Shown here piece after piece: positions 50,317 through 59,081 of a DNA stretch of 64,000 bases; positions within the stretch are counted from its first letter, which is position 1; each line of letters begins with the position of its first letter. Location: the NCBI GenBank assembly GCA_020347565.1, contig CP070732.1, forward strand, positions 1,288,688 through 1,352,687, in the 5' to 3' direction. A program made the translations under genes and the position numbers. The notes below the pieces were generated by a model. The model saw only the letters and a list, made by a program, of their open reading frames with translations, made no database searches and had not been told where the DNA came from. Source of the stretch: Methanobacteriota archaeon (GTDB lineage: Archaea > Thermoplasmatota > Thermoplasmata > UBA10834).

Positions 50317-51681
50317 TTGGCGAAGACGAAGTCGTACAAGTTGAAGGGTCCGAAGATCGTCGTGGAGCCGCCGGGCCCGAAATCGAAGGCGGCGATGAGG
50401 CGAAAGGAGAAGTACATCACCGACGGCGTTAAGATAGGCCTTCCTGCCGAGCTGGACGTGGCCGAGGGGCCGTTCATGCGGGACGTGGACGGCAACGTCT
50501 ACCTCGATTTCACCGTCGGCATAGGCGTGCACAACTGCGGCCACAGACATCCGGAGATGGTCGAGGCGTGCAAGGACCAGCTGGACGAGTTCATACACAT
50601 CTGCTTCATGGTGTCCATGTACGAATCGTACCTGAAGCTCGCCCAGGAGATGTCGAAGATATGTCCGGGCAAGATGACGAAGAGCATCTTCCTGAACAGC
50701 GGATCGGAGGCGATAGAGAACGCCGTGAAGATCGCGCGGTCTTACACCAAGAAGCCCTGGCTGATGTCGTACAAGACGGCCTTCCACGGGAGGACCATCC
50801 TCGACATATCGCTGACAGGCAAGGAGAAGCCGTACAGGGAGGGCTTCGGGCCGCTGCTGCCCAATATACGGCACCTGGACTTCGCCTACTGCTACAGGTG
50901 CCCACTCGAGCTCGAGTACCCGTCGTGCGGGCTCGCGTGCGCGGACACGATCCGCACCATCGCCCAGACGCCCCCGTTGGAGGGCAACGTGGCCTGCCTG
51001 GTGGCTGAGCCGATTCAGGGCGAGGGGGGCTTCATCAACCCGCCGCCCGGCTACTGGGAGAAGGTGGGCAAGATATGCAAGGACAACGGCATCCTGCTGA
51101 TAGACGACGAGGTCCAGACGGGCTTCGGCCGCACGGGCAAGATGTTCGGCATACAGAACTGGAAGTGCGAGCCTGACATGCTCATCTCCGGCAAGGGTCT
51201 GTCCCTGGGCATGCCCCTTGGAGGAGTCACGGGCAAGGAGGAGATAATGTCCGCCCCCGGGCCGGCCAGCCTGGGAGGAACGTTCGGAGGGAACCCCGTC
51301 TGCTGCGCAGGGGCCCTCGCCTCGATAAGGCTCACCAAGAAGACGCTGCCCAACACGAAGATGATCCACAGGGTTGAGAAGAAACGCCTGAACGAGTGGA
51401 AGGAGCGGTTCGAGGTCGTCGGCGACGCGCGCGGTGTGGGTGCTATGATGGGCATGGAGCTCGTCAAGGACAAGCGGTCGAAGGAGCCCGTTCCCGAGCT
51501 GGCGAGGAGCATACAGCTCGCCTGCTTCAGGAAGGGGCTGTACATACTCACCGCCGGCCAGTTCAACAACGTCATAAGGCTCCACCCGCCGCTGACAATC
51601 GGCGAGCCGCTGCTCACCAAGGGCCTGGACATACTCGAGGAGTGCGTGGTGCAGGAGACGAAGAAGGCAGGCCTGCAGTGA
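50317..51681 (+). CDS. class III aminotransferase / amino-acid racemase family (copy 2)
   Basis: 454 residues. DVDGNVYLDFTVGIGVHNCGH, LNSGSEAIENAVKIAR, EPIQGEGGFINPPPGYW and PLP Lys293 in LISGKGLSLGM. Cysteine insert YCYRCPLE ... CGLAC as in copy 1. The TTG at 50317 is preferred because GGAGATGATC, close to the ideal ribosome-binding sequence, ends 5 nt before it; the ATG at 50308 lies inside that sequence. Clearly a duplicate of the upstream gene that has diverged, so different substrates are likely. Confidence 0.88.
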   Translation: MAKTKSYKLKGPKIVVEPPGPKSKAAMRRKEKYITDGVKIGLPAELDVAEGPFMRDVDGNVYLDFTVGIGVHNCGHRHPEMVEACKDQLDEFIHICFMVSMYESYLKLAQEMSKICPGKMTKSIFLNSGSEAIENAVKIARSYTKKPWLMSYKTAFHGRTILDISLTGKEKPYREGFGPLLPNIRHLDFAYCYRCPLELEYPSCGLACADTIRTIAQTPPLEGNVACLVAEPIQGEGGFINPPPGYWEKVGKICKDNGILLIDDEVQTGFGRTGKMFGIQNWKCEPDMLISGKGLSLGMPLGGVTGKEEIMSAPGPASLGGTFGGNPVCCAGALASIRLTKKTLPNTKMIHRVEKKRLNEWKERFEVVGDARGVGAMMGMELVKDKRSKEPVPELARSIQLACFRKGLYILTAGQFNNVIRLHPPLTIGEPLLTKGLDILEECVVQETKKAGLQ

Positions 51682-52134
51682 GGCGTCCGGAAACCCCTTC
51701 CCGCCTTTCCTCCGCGGAGAGATGCTCGACGGCGGCACCGCCTTCGCGCGTCCCTCCCGCCAGCTTTCGAAGGCGTCCGGGGCGCGACGCCTTCCAGAAT
51801 TTAATCGTGGAGTCGATATCTAACTCCAAGCGTCCGTCAGGCGTCGCCCAAACCTATATACCGACGAAGAACATTCTGGCCAAATGAAGCCGCAATCACT
51901 GGTACATTGGCGAATTTGGGGCCTGAAAGCTGCAAAACAATCGAAGGATGCCGCGCTTTGGCGCCCAGGACGACAGATGTCCCGGGCGGACGCGAGGGGG
52001 AGGCGAGCGCTCGAGACCGGACCGTTCTCTGCGGCGTCCGCGGATCAGGATTTGCTTTCGGGCCGGACTCAAAACGCCGTGCCGTGATGTGATTGTGGCA
52101 TCGCTCGCATGGTGAGGATAGGAGACAGGAGAGT
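51682..52134 (+). promoter_or_regulatory. 453-nt gap with strong TATA and long leader before the aldehyde dehydrogenase
   Basis: CCTATATACC at 51853-51862 predicts a transcription start near 51883, which leaves a leader of about 250 nt. An ATG at 51884 would open a leaderless 67-codon frame and a TTG at 51907 another of 61 codons; neither product resembles anything I know. The stretch 51682-51850 shows no gene. An RNA element or small gene is possible. Confidence 0.45.
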
Positions 52135-53616
52135 ATGGCTCTACTAGCTGAAGTGCAGAAGGACTACGGAAGACTCAAGAACTTCGTGAACGGCGAATGG
52201 GTCGAATCGACATCGTCCAAGGACATCGACATCGAGAACCCCGCGACCGGGGACATCATCGGCAAGTGCCCGGCCTCGACGGCGGACGAAACGAAGGCGG
52301 CCATCGAAGCCGCCCAGGAGGCGTGGATGGCCTGGAGGGAGACTCCCCCGATCACCCGTGCCAGAGTATTCTTCCGCCTGAAGGACCTTCTCGAACAGGA
52401 GTTCGAGAACATCGCCAGGATAATGGTGCAGGAGCAGGGCAAGACGATCGACGAGGCAAGGGGAGAGACCCGGAGGACGATCGAGAACGTCGAGGTGGCC
52501 GCTGGCATACCGTCGCTCATGATGGGCTACGGCCTCGAGGACGGCGCGGCCTCCGGCATAGACGAGGACGCGGTCATCACGCCTCTGGGCGTGTTCGGCG
52601 CGATCTGCCCGTTCAACTTCCCAGCGATGATACCGTACTGGTTCTGGCCGTACGCCGTCGCGTCAGGCAACACGTACATCATCAAATCGTCCAGCCAGGT
52701 ACCCATCACGCAGTACTACCTCTTCAAGGCGATCGAGAAGGCGGGATTCCCGCCGGGCGTGATCAACCTGGTGAACGGCAGCCGCGAGGTGTCGGACATG
52801 ATGCTCGATCACCCGGACATGAAGGGCATATCCTTCGTGGGGTCGACGCCTGTGGCGAGGTACATCTACAAGAAGTGCGGCGAGAACGGCAAGCGCGTCC
52901 AGGCCCAGGGCGGAGCGAAGAACTCGCTCGTCGTGATGCCGGACGCGAATCTCGCGAGGACCGTGCCGAACATGCTCGCATCGTTCTTCGGCTGTGCGGG
53001 ACAGCGCTGTCTGGCAGGCGCGAACCTCGTCGGCGTGGGCGAGATCAGTGACGAACTCATCGGGAAGTTCGCCGACGCCTCCAAGAGGATCAAGATGGGC
53101 TACGGTCTGGAAGAGAGCATCAACATGGGGCCGGTCGTGTCCGCGAAGGCCAAGAAGAAGATACTGGAGTACATCGACGGTGCGGAGGCGGACGGCGCCA
53201 AGATACTCCTCGACGGCAGGAACGCGAAGGTGCAGGGATACGAGAAGGGACATTTCGTCGGGCCGACGGTGATAGACGGCGTGACGCCGGACATGAAGGT
53301 CGCCCAGGACGAGATATTCGGTCCCGTCGTGTCGTACCTGCGCATGGAAACGCTCGACGACGCCATCGACTTCATACACAAGAGCCCGTTCGGCAACGCG
53401 GCGTCGATATACACCCAGAGCGGCAGGCACGCGCGCGACTTCAGGTACAAGACACAGTGCGGCAACATCGGCGTGAACATCGGCATCGTCGCCGCGATGG
53501 CGTACTTCCCTTTCGCAGGGTACAAGGACTCCTTCTTCGGAGACCTCCACGGCCAGGGTCGCGACGCCATCTCGTTCTTCACGGACAGGAAGGTAGTGAT
53601 CACCAGGTGGTTCTGA
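52135..53616 (+). CDS. aldehyde dehydrogenase, methylmalonate-semialdehyde type
   Basis: 493 residues. Catalytic Cys292 in CAGQRCLAGAN; NAD motif FVGSTPVARYIY; the C-terminal FFGDLHGQGRDAISFF is specific for the MmsA/IolA group, which forms acyl-CoA from malonate or methylmalonate semialdehyde. The glutamate general base of ordinary ALDHs is replaced in QAQGGAKNSLVV, again as in MmsA. Start at 52135 has GGAGACAGGAGAG upstream. With the two aminotransferases upstream it suggests beta-alanine or related omega-amino acid breakdown. Confidence 0.9.
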   Translation: MALLAEVQKDYGRLKNFVNGEWVESTSSKDIDIENPATGDIIGKCPASTADETKAAIEAAQEAWMAWRETPPITRARVFFRLKDLLEQEFENIARIMVQEQGKTIDEARGETRRTIENVEVAAGIPSLMMGYGLEDGAASGIDEDAVITPLGVFGAICPFNFPAMIPYWFWPYAVASGNTYIIKSSSQVPITQYYLFKAIEKAGFPPGVINLVNGSREVSDMMLDHPDMKGISFVGSTPVARYIYKKCGENGKRVQAQGGAKNSLVVMPDANLARTVPNMLASFFGCAGQRCLAGANLVGVGEISDELIGKFADASKRIKMGYGLEESINMGPVVSAKAKKKILEYIDGAEADGAKILLDGRNAKVQGYEKGHFVGPTVIDGVTPDMKVAQDEIFGPVVSYLRMETLDDAIDFIHKSPFGNAASIYTQSGRHARDFRYKTQCGNIGVNIGIVAAMAYFPFAGYKDSFFGDLHGQGRDAISFFTDRKVVITRWF

Positions 53617-54065
53617 TGGTCGAGTGCGAGTTTCCCGAATGCACCACGTTCGGTTCCGTCATACGGTTCGCGCTCGAGCTTGAGAAGGGAGCAGCAGCGG
53701 TGTACCAGGAACTTGCGGACAACCCGGGCCTGTCGCAGGCCGCCGAGTCCTTCAGGGTGCTGTCGGCGGCGCACAAGAAGCGCGAGGAGCTGCTGGAGCA
53801 CACGCGCAGGGAGAAGCTCAACGAGATGATACTCGAGCCCATACACGAGATCGACAGTTCGGAGTACATCATCGAGACGAAGGTGCCCGAGGGCGTCGAC
53901 CTGAAGGGTGCCGCGGAGTTCGCTTCTGACATCGAGGCCAAGTCCGCGAGGTTCTACTCGGACTCGTCGAAGGTGGCGCAGTCGCTGCTGGCCGAGGCCG
54001 CCCGCATACTCGACCGCATGGGCAAGGAGAACCAGGCGAACAAGGAGAAGCTGGAAGCGCTGTAG
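53616..54065 (+). CDS. ferritin-like (rubrerythrin-type fold) protein
   Basis: 149 residues, almost all helical. SVIRFALELEKGAAAVYQELAD and FASDIEAKSARFYSDSSKVAQ look like two halves of a four-helix ferritin-like bundle with Glu residues at metal positions, but the full EXXH pattern is incomplete, so iron binding is uncertain. The ATG overlaps the aldehyde dehydrogenase stop by one base, so the two are co-translated; such a coupling may point to a helper for the dehydrogenase. Confidence 0.72.
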   Translation: MVECEFPECTTFGSVIRFALELEKGAAAVYQELADNPGLSQAAESFRVLSAAHKKREELLEHTRREKLNEMILEPIHEIDSSEYIIETKVPEGVDLKGAAEFASDIEAKSARFYSDSSKVAQSLLAEAARILDRMGKENQANKEKLEAL

Positions 54066-54510
54066 CCGCAAGGCCGTGTGCAGAGAGGGCGGCGGACGCC
54101 CGCCGCTCCGGCCTCACTCCCTGAGAACAGTTCGGGGTAGAGCTTTCTCGAGACGACCGCTCCCAGCGCTATCAGCAGCACGGGTACGACGAACACGCCC
54201 CAGTCTGGGCTCTGCGAGGTCTCCAGTATCAGGTTCGACAGGTAGATCCCGCCCTGATGGAACGGTGACAGCAGGGCATGGGATAGAACATAGGCCGGAC
54301 CCGGGTTAGCTTGGCCCATCCGTAGAGCCAGTCGATGTACTTGTCGAACGGCATTCTCCGGTACGGCCCCAGATGTTCGATGTATGCGATAGTCATCGGC
54401 TTGCGCTTCTCGACCCTCACCTTGCTCATGCGCCTCCCCTCATCATATCGTCTATGGGGCAGGACTCAATTAATGCGTTGCGAGCGGTGAAGGGTCCGCG
54501 AGCGCGAGAC
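54066..54510 (-). pseudogene. decayed gene fragments (GyrI-like start, membrane-protein end)
   Basis: On the minus strand, 54429 downwards encodes VRVEKRKPMTIAYIEHLGPY, the start of a GyrI-like small-molecule-binding domain, but it loses similarity after about 45 codons and stops at 54229. In another frame, 54290-54120 encodes the end of a surface protein (LILETSQSPDWGVFVVP followed by a membrane helix and RKLYPELF). The fragments look like two genes fused by a deletion. 54430-54510 shows nothing. Confidence 0.5.
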
Positions 54511-56307
54511 CTACACTGGTAGACCGAGACGCTTGAGGGACTCCTCCTCGGGCACACCATCCCTGGACCAGCCCCAGAGGGCGTAGTACGCCTCGAGCTC
54601 GGCCATGAAGTCCTCGCGGCTGACCACGGCTCCCTTGGAGGGCCCGTCGTGTATCGGCGTGTCGAAGAGCCTGTCAGGGAGCGTGTCGTCCTCCTTTGAG
54701 AACCCCTCCCTCAGGTTGAACATGCGCTCGAGTGTCCAGACCCTCTCGCCAACCTCTTTGAGCCCGTCTGCCGTGTACTCCCTGCCCGTTGCCGCGTTCA
54801 CCAGCATGACCATGTTCTCCCAGGAGTTGCCGAAGGCGTTCCGGGCGCCGAACTTGCAGAGGACCATGCAGTCGAGGACGGTGAACAGCTCCTGGAGCTC
54901 CTTGAGCGTCGAGGCCTTGCCCTTCACCGTGAAGCGGTCGAGCGTTCCCTGGAAGAGCTCGGGGACGTACATCGTCGCGCGCAGGTGACACGCCCCCCTG
55001 GTCGAAGTGGCGAACGCCAGCGACATGCCCTGTATGCCTCTCGGATCGTATCCTGGGAACTCCATGCCCTTCACGTTCATAGCGCACTTCTCCGCCTCCT
55101 CTCCGAACCGTGCGGCGAGGCGCTTTGACCCCTCGGCTATCATCGCGCCGAATCCCTCGACCTTTCCCGTCATCTCGACGAGCTTCACCATCGACCCGTG
55201 GTCTCCCCAGGCCAGCTTCAGCCCGCCCGTGTCCTTCTCGGATATGATGCCCGTGTCGAACATGTCGACTGCGCAAGCGATCGTGTCCGCGCACGATATC
55301 GTGTCGATACCGTACCGGTTGCATAGGTCGTTCGCCATGATGATCGATTCGAGGTTCGAGTTGTCGAGATTGGCGCCGAACATCGCGAGTGTCTCGTACT
55401 CGGGCCCCTCCGTCTCAACCTGATAGTCCTTCTCCGCTCTCGTGGCGTTCCCGCAGTGCAGCGGACACCTGGCACAGGCCATGTTCTTGACGAAGTGATT
55501 GTCGATCAGCGCGTCCCCGCCGATCTTGTCGAAGTCCGGGAAGTAGCCGGTTCTGAGGTTCCTCGTCGGTATTGCCCCGGCTTTGCCAGTTATGCCGACG
55601 ACCATGGACGTGCCGTATTTGGCGAAGGCGGCGGACTTCTCCTTCACCGTTCTGGCCGCCTCCTTGAACGAGTCCTTCAGCCTGTCCGGGTACGCCTGCG
55701 CGACGTCCTTCGTTCCGTGCACGACGACGGCCTTAAGGTTCTTCGATCCCATGACGGCCCCGGCGCCCCCTCTGCCAGCCGCCCTGTGACGGTCGTTCAT
55801 TATCGCGGCTACGGGTGCGAGCTTCTCCCCCGCAGGCCCTATCACCGCGGCCTTGGCCTTCGCGTGCCTCTCCTCGAGGGCGTCGATTGTCTCGAACACG
55901 TCCTTACCCCAGAGGTCGGAAGCGCTCTTCAGGTCGGGGCCGTCGTCCGTCAGCAGGAGGTAGACCGGCTCTGGCGCGCGCCCGAGGAACACGATCCCAT
56001 CGTATCCCGTCTTCCTAAGCATGGGTCCCCAGTGTCCCCCGGAGTGCGCGGACAGAATCGTGCCTGTCAGCGGGGACTTCGTCGTGACGTTGTAGAATGC
56101 GGTGAATGAGCCGTATGTGCCCGTGTATGGTCCCGAGACGAAGATCAGTCTGTTCTCCGGGTCGAGGGGATCCACGCCCTTTCTGTTCTCGTCGTACAGT
56201 ATCTTAGCACCGAGGCCTCTGCCCCCTAGGAATGCGGCCGAAACCTCCTCGGGGACTTCCTGGTCCGCGAACTCGCCCGTGGTCAGATTTGCTCTCAGCA
56301 ACTTCAT
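54511..56307 (-). CDS. aor: aldehyde:ferredoxin oxidoreductase (tungsten)
   Basis: 598 residues. N-terminal tungstopterin-binding domain (RGLGAKILYDENRKGVDPL; GTYGSFTAFYNVTTKSPLTG), the iron-sulfur ligands CARCPLHC (Cys278, 281, 285) and a fourth Cys in LDCMVLCKF. Oxidises aldehydes to acids with ferredoxin. The start at 56307 follows GAAGAGG and a minus-strand TATA GCTTTTATAT at 56351-56360. Substrate range unknown; aldehydes from amino-acid breakdown fit the nearby aminotransferases. Confidence 0.94.
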   Translation of the reverse strand: MKLLRANLTTGEFADQEVPEEVSAAFLGGRGLGAKILYDENRKGVDPLDPENRLIFVSGPYTGTYGSFTAFYNVTTKSPLTGTILSAHSGGHWGPMLRKTGYDGIVFLGRAPEPVYLLLTDDGPDLKSASDLWGKDVFETIDALEERHAKAKAAVIGPAGEKLAPVAAIMNDRHRAAGRGGAGAVMGSKNLKAVVVHGTKDVAQAYPDRLKDSFKEAARTVKEKSAAFAKYGTSMVVGITGKAGAIPTRNLRTGYFPDFDKIGGDALIDNHFVKNMACARCPLHCGNATRAEKDYQVETEGPEYETLAMFGANLDNSNLESIIMANDLCNRYGIDTISCADTIACAVDMFDTGIISEKDTGGLKLAWGDHGSMVKLVEMTGKVEGFGAMIAEGSKRLAARFGEEAEKCAMNVKGMEFPGYDPRGIQGMSLAFATSTRGACHLRATMYVPELFQGTLDRFTVKGKASTLKELQELFTVLDCMVLCKFGARNAFGNSWENMVMLVNAATGREYTADGLKEVGERVWTLERMFNLREGFSKEDDTLPDRLFDTPIHDGPSKGAVVSREDFMAELEAYYALWGWSRDGVPEEESLKRLGLPV

Positions 56308-56480
56308 GCGAAACCTCTTCCCAGAACCGAATCGAACGAATTGTCGCAGGATATAAAAGCGTTTGGGGCGCGTGGCATCTGAACGCCGACCGTTCGCAAT
56401 TCTTCCGTTCAGAGCGGGCTGTGTTCGAACGACTGTAGAATCATACCCATTTAATATCACGCTCATGATTCCGACGGTTC

Positions 56481-57281
56481 GTGGCATTCGGAGTTGGGAT
56501 CGAGTCCCTCGCAATCGTCGCAGTCATGGTCGGGCTGGTCGGGTTCTTCTACTCGAACCTGGGCCTCGGGGGAGGACAGCTCTACGTCCCCATAATGGAC
56601 CTGTTCTTCGTGAGCCTGGTGATGAAGGAGATAGTGCCGTTGTCGCTCTGCTTCGCCTTCGTCACAATGGCTAGCGCCACCTACAGCCACAGCAGGAAGG
56701 GGCTCGTCGATTTCAGGCTTGGACTGTTGCTCGCGTTGGGCGGCATCGTCGGGGTCGTCATCGGCGTGCTCTTCACCACAACGGTCGACGAGCGCATGGT
56801 CAAGATAGCCTTCGCGGCCCTGCTGCTGATCGTGGCCACCAAGATGATGCACGACATGTATCGCACGAAGAGGGAAGAGGGGCCTTCCGTGGCCACGTCG
56901 AGCCGGACGAGAAGGGCCGCAGGCATCGGAGTGAGCGTGCTGACGGGGTTCCTGGTCGGCAGCTTCGGGATAGGTGGCGGCGTCATCAGCGTTCCGCTAA
57001 TCATGTACGTGTTCAGGTTCGAGACGCGGAAGGCCATAGGCACATCGGCGTTGGTCGGCGCTCTACTGACGCCGGCGGCATTCGCGGCGTATGCTGTGAC
57101 GGAGAACGTGACGATACACTATGACCTCGCCCTGGTGCTCACGCCGATCATATTCGTCATGGCGCTCGTCGGGTCGACCTGGGGCCTCGCGAAGCTGAAG
57201 ACCAGGGCCGTGAGGACGATATTCACGGGCGGCGTCTACCTCGCGGCTTCGGAGATGGTCTACAGCCTGCTGACGCAATGA
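56481..57281 (+). CDS. TSUP family membrane transporter (TauE/SafE type)
   Basis: 266 residues, eight membrane helices in two repeats, each with the glycine motif (YSNLGLGGGQLYVPIM near residue 24 and GSFGIGGGVISVPLIM near 160). Family members export sulfite, sulfonates or organosulfur acids. GTG start, with TATA CATTTAATATC at 56449-56459 giving a leaderless mRNA. Divergent from aor. Confidence 0.9.
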   Translation: MAFGVGIESLAIVAVMVGLVGFFYSNLGLGGGQLYVPIMDLFFVSLVMKEIVPLSLCFAFVTMASATYSHSRKGLVDFRLGLLLALGGIVGVVIGVLFTTTVDERMVKIAFAALLLIVATKMMHDMYRTKREEGPSVATSSRTRRAAGIGVSVLTGFLVGSFGIGGGVISVPLIMYVFRFETRKAIGTSALVGALLTPAAFAAYAVTENVTIHYDLALVLTPIIFVMALVGSTWGLAKLKTRAVRTIFTGGVYLAASEMVYSLLTQ

Positions 57282-57292
57282 CCGGGAAGCCG

Positions 57293-58927
57293 TCAGAGGA
57301 CAACGGTCTCGTACTGCTTTGGGAGCACGACCTTCCTCTCTCCGCCGAAGGTGTCCTCGAACCACTTCGGGTTCTCGGTATGCACCGGTACCAGCACGTC
57401 GGGGTCGACCTCTCGGACTATCTTGGCGAGCTCCTCGGGGCTCGCGTGGCCGGAGGCGTGGAGCGGCCCGTCCTCGGAAGCGAACGAAGGCCGTCCGTCT
57501 GCATCTATCTCGAAGCCGTGTGACTCGATGGCGAACCGTTTCAGCCATTCTCCCAGGCGCCTGAAGTCGATCTCCTGCTCCTCATTGTGCGCCTCGCTCG
57601 ACGAGTATATGTAGTGTCCGCCGCCGGGCCTGATGTCTATCAGGTGCTTCATGTCGAAGAAGCTGAACGACAGCAGGTAGTCGCCCGGTGATCGAACGAC
57701 TTCCGACGGCGTAACGAGGGAGTCCGCGTACCTATGCTCCACGATCCACTCCTCGTATCTGTCTGTGGACCCTTTGGGCGAGTCGTAGACGCGCATGTCG
57801 TCCCCCGGGAGGGGCATCGCCTGGTCGACCGTGTGCATCGCATGCAACAGGTACGCGTCCTTGGGCGTGACGACGAGGCTCCTGTGCGCCCTTCTCGACA
57901 GGTCGAGGAATATCTCGAGCCGCTCGACGTTCCTCGGTCCGAAATCCGCTATCGCGAACTCGCCAACTATCCCGGCCAGGATGGCGTCCGCGACATCCCT
58001 GACCTCCTTCTCCGTCGCGTCCGGGCGGGACGACTCCTGCCCGTCGCTGCGTCTGACCCTCGTGCCTTCGATTACCAGCGCGTGGGTGTCTTCCGATCTC
58101 GCTCTCGAGACGAAGTCGCGTGTCGCGGCGCCGCCCAGGCCGTGCATCCTGAGGTCGCCTGTGTACACGACGCTGCCTGTGGAAGTCCCAATCAGGAACG
58201 CAGCCGCGCCCTTGATGGAGTGGTCCACAGGCACGAGCTCGCAGTCGAGTCCCTTGAGGTCGTGGTCGAGCTGGCCCGGTATGAGCTGCGCCGCCCTGGA
58301 CCTCTTGCTGAGCTCGAACGAGGGCAGGAATCCCCAGAAGCGCCGAAGGTCGTCGCTGGGGGCTCCGTCCAGGGTGAAGTAGTCCCTGCCGACGAGGTCC
58401 TCTCTCCTGCTCCTGAGCACCTTCGCGCCGCGTAGGTCTTCGACGCGTCGCCTAGCGATGTAGACGGGCTCCCTCCCAGGCTCGTTCCTCACGCAGTCCT
58501 GCGAGGCCTTCACGATCGCCGCCGTCATGGCGCTCGTAGCCACCGGCACTCCTGGCTTGATGAACCCGATGTCCCCGGAATGGTCGAGATGGCCGTGGGA
58601 TAGGAGCACGGCGTCGACCGCGTCGATCTCCGGTCCCGTTAGGTGCAGGTCGGGGTGCATGAGGTCGTCGCGATACAGGCCTCTGACGTCAGGGACCGTC
58701 CCCATGATGACATGGTCCAGGAGCCCTGTCGTGGTCCTCGGTCGGAGATACTCCTCGTAGTATCTGTTCGTCCTCGCGAAGTTCATTCCGAAGTCCAGCA
58801 GGACGCCGTGCCCGTCGAATTCGAGCAGGAGCTTCGAGCCGCCAATGGTGTTCATCCCGTCAAGGGCCGTGAGCCTCAGGTCGTCCACAGCCGTAGATGC
58901 CTGTACGAAGGTAAAACCATGTTGCAC
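57293..58927 (-). CDS. RNase J-like metallo-beta-lactamase nuclease
   Basis: 544 residues. HGHLDHSG at about residue 112 and the later VPVDHSIKG, YTGDLRMHG and HASGHASPEELAKIV, with the C-terminal VPVHTENPKWFE, are the MBL and beta-CASP motifs of archaeal RNase J-type enzymes, which degrade or trim RNA from the 5' end. There is a large insert between strands. GTG start 2 nt after the transcription start predicted from the TATA at about 58955; the ATG at codon 25 is the alternative. Confidence 0.85.
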   Translation of the reverse strand: MQHGFTFVQASTAVDDLRLTALDGMNTIGGSKLLLEFDGHGVLLDFGMNFARTNRYYEEYLRPRTTTGLLDHVIMGTVPDVRGLYRDDLMHPDLHLTGPEIDAVDAVLLSHGHLDHSGDIGFIKPGVPVATSAMTAAIVKASQDCVRNEPGREPVYIARRRVEDLRGAKVLRSRREDLVGRDYFTLDGAPSDDLRRFWGFLPSFELSKRSRAAQLIPGQLDHDLKGLDCELVPVDHSIKGAAAFLIGTSTGSVVYTGDLRMHGLGGAATRDFVSRARSEDTHALVIEGTRVRRSDGQESSRPDATEKEVRDVADAILAGIVGEFAIADFGPRNVERLEIFLDLSRRAHRSLVVTPKDAYLLHAMHTVDQAMPLPGDDMRVYDSPKGSTDRYEEWIVEHRYADSLVTPSEVVRSPGDYLLSFSFFDMKHLIDIRPGGGHYIYSSSEAHNEEQEIDFRRLGEWLKRFAIESHGFEIDADGRPSFASEDGPLHASGHASPEELAKIVREVDPDVLVPVHTENPKWFEDTFGGERKVVLPKQYETVVL

Positions 58928-58977
58928 CTGTTCGATGAGCTAGCGGCGCACTTTAAAATGTGCAACGAAATATAATT
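58921..58977. promoter_or_regulatory. divergent promoter with inverted repeats (RNase J-like / saccharopine-dehydrogenase-like)
   Basis: GTTGCAC (58921-58927) and GTGCAAC (58960-58966) are exact inverted copies. Between them lies the imperfect palindrome GCACTTTAAAATGTGC (58948-58963) over the minus-strand TATA. A plus-strand TATA AAATATAATT follows at 58968-58977. Confidence 0.45.
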
Positions 58978-59081
58978 CACGGCAGTATATGAACCTCTGG
59001 CAAGATGTCCAGTCGCCGGCCGCTTACCTGGAAACAACTAATTACCCCTGACGGCCATGGGGTTCCAGATGGTTCGACAAA

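Noticed and set aside
50137-51738. 533-codon minus-strand frame opposite the second aminotransferase
   Set aside because: Mirror frame of a clear PLP enzyme, with low-complexity Arg/Leu/Asp-rich product.
51884-52087. 67-codon leaderless small protein
   Set aside because: Position after a TATA box is suggestive, but composition is not clearly coding and a second frame is equally open; reported only as an unexplained leader.
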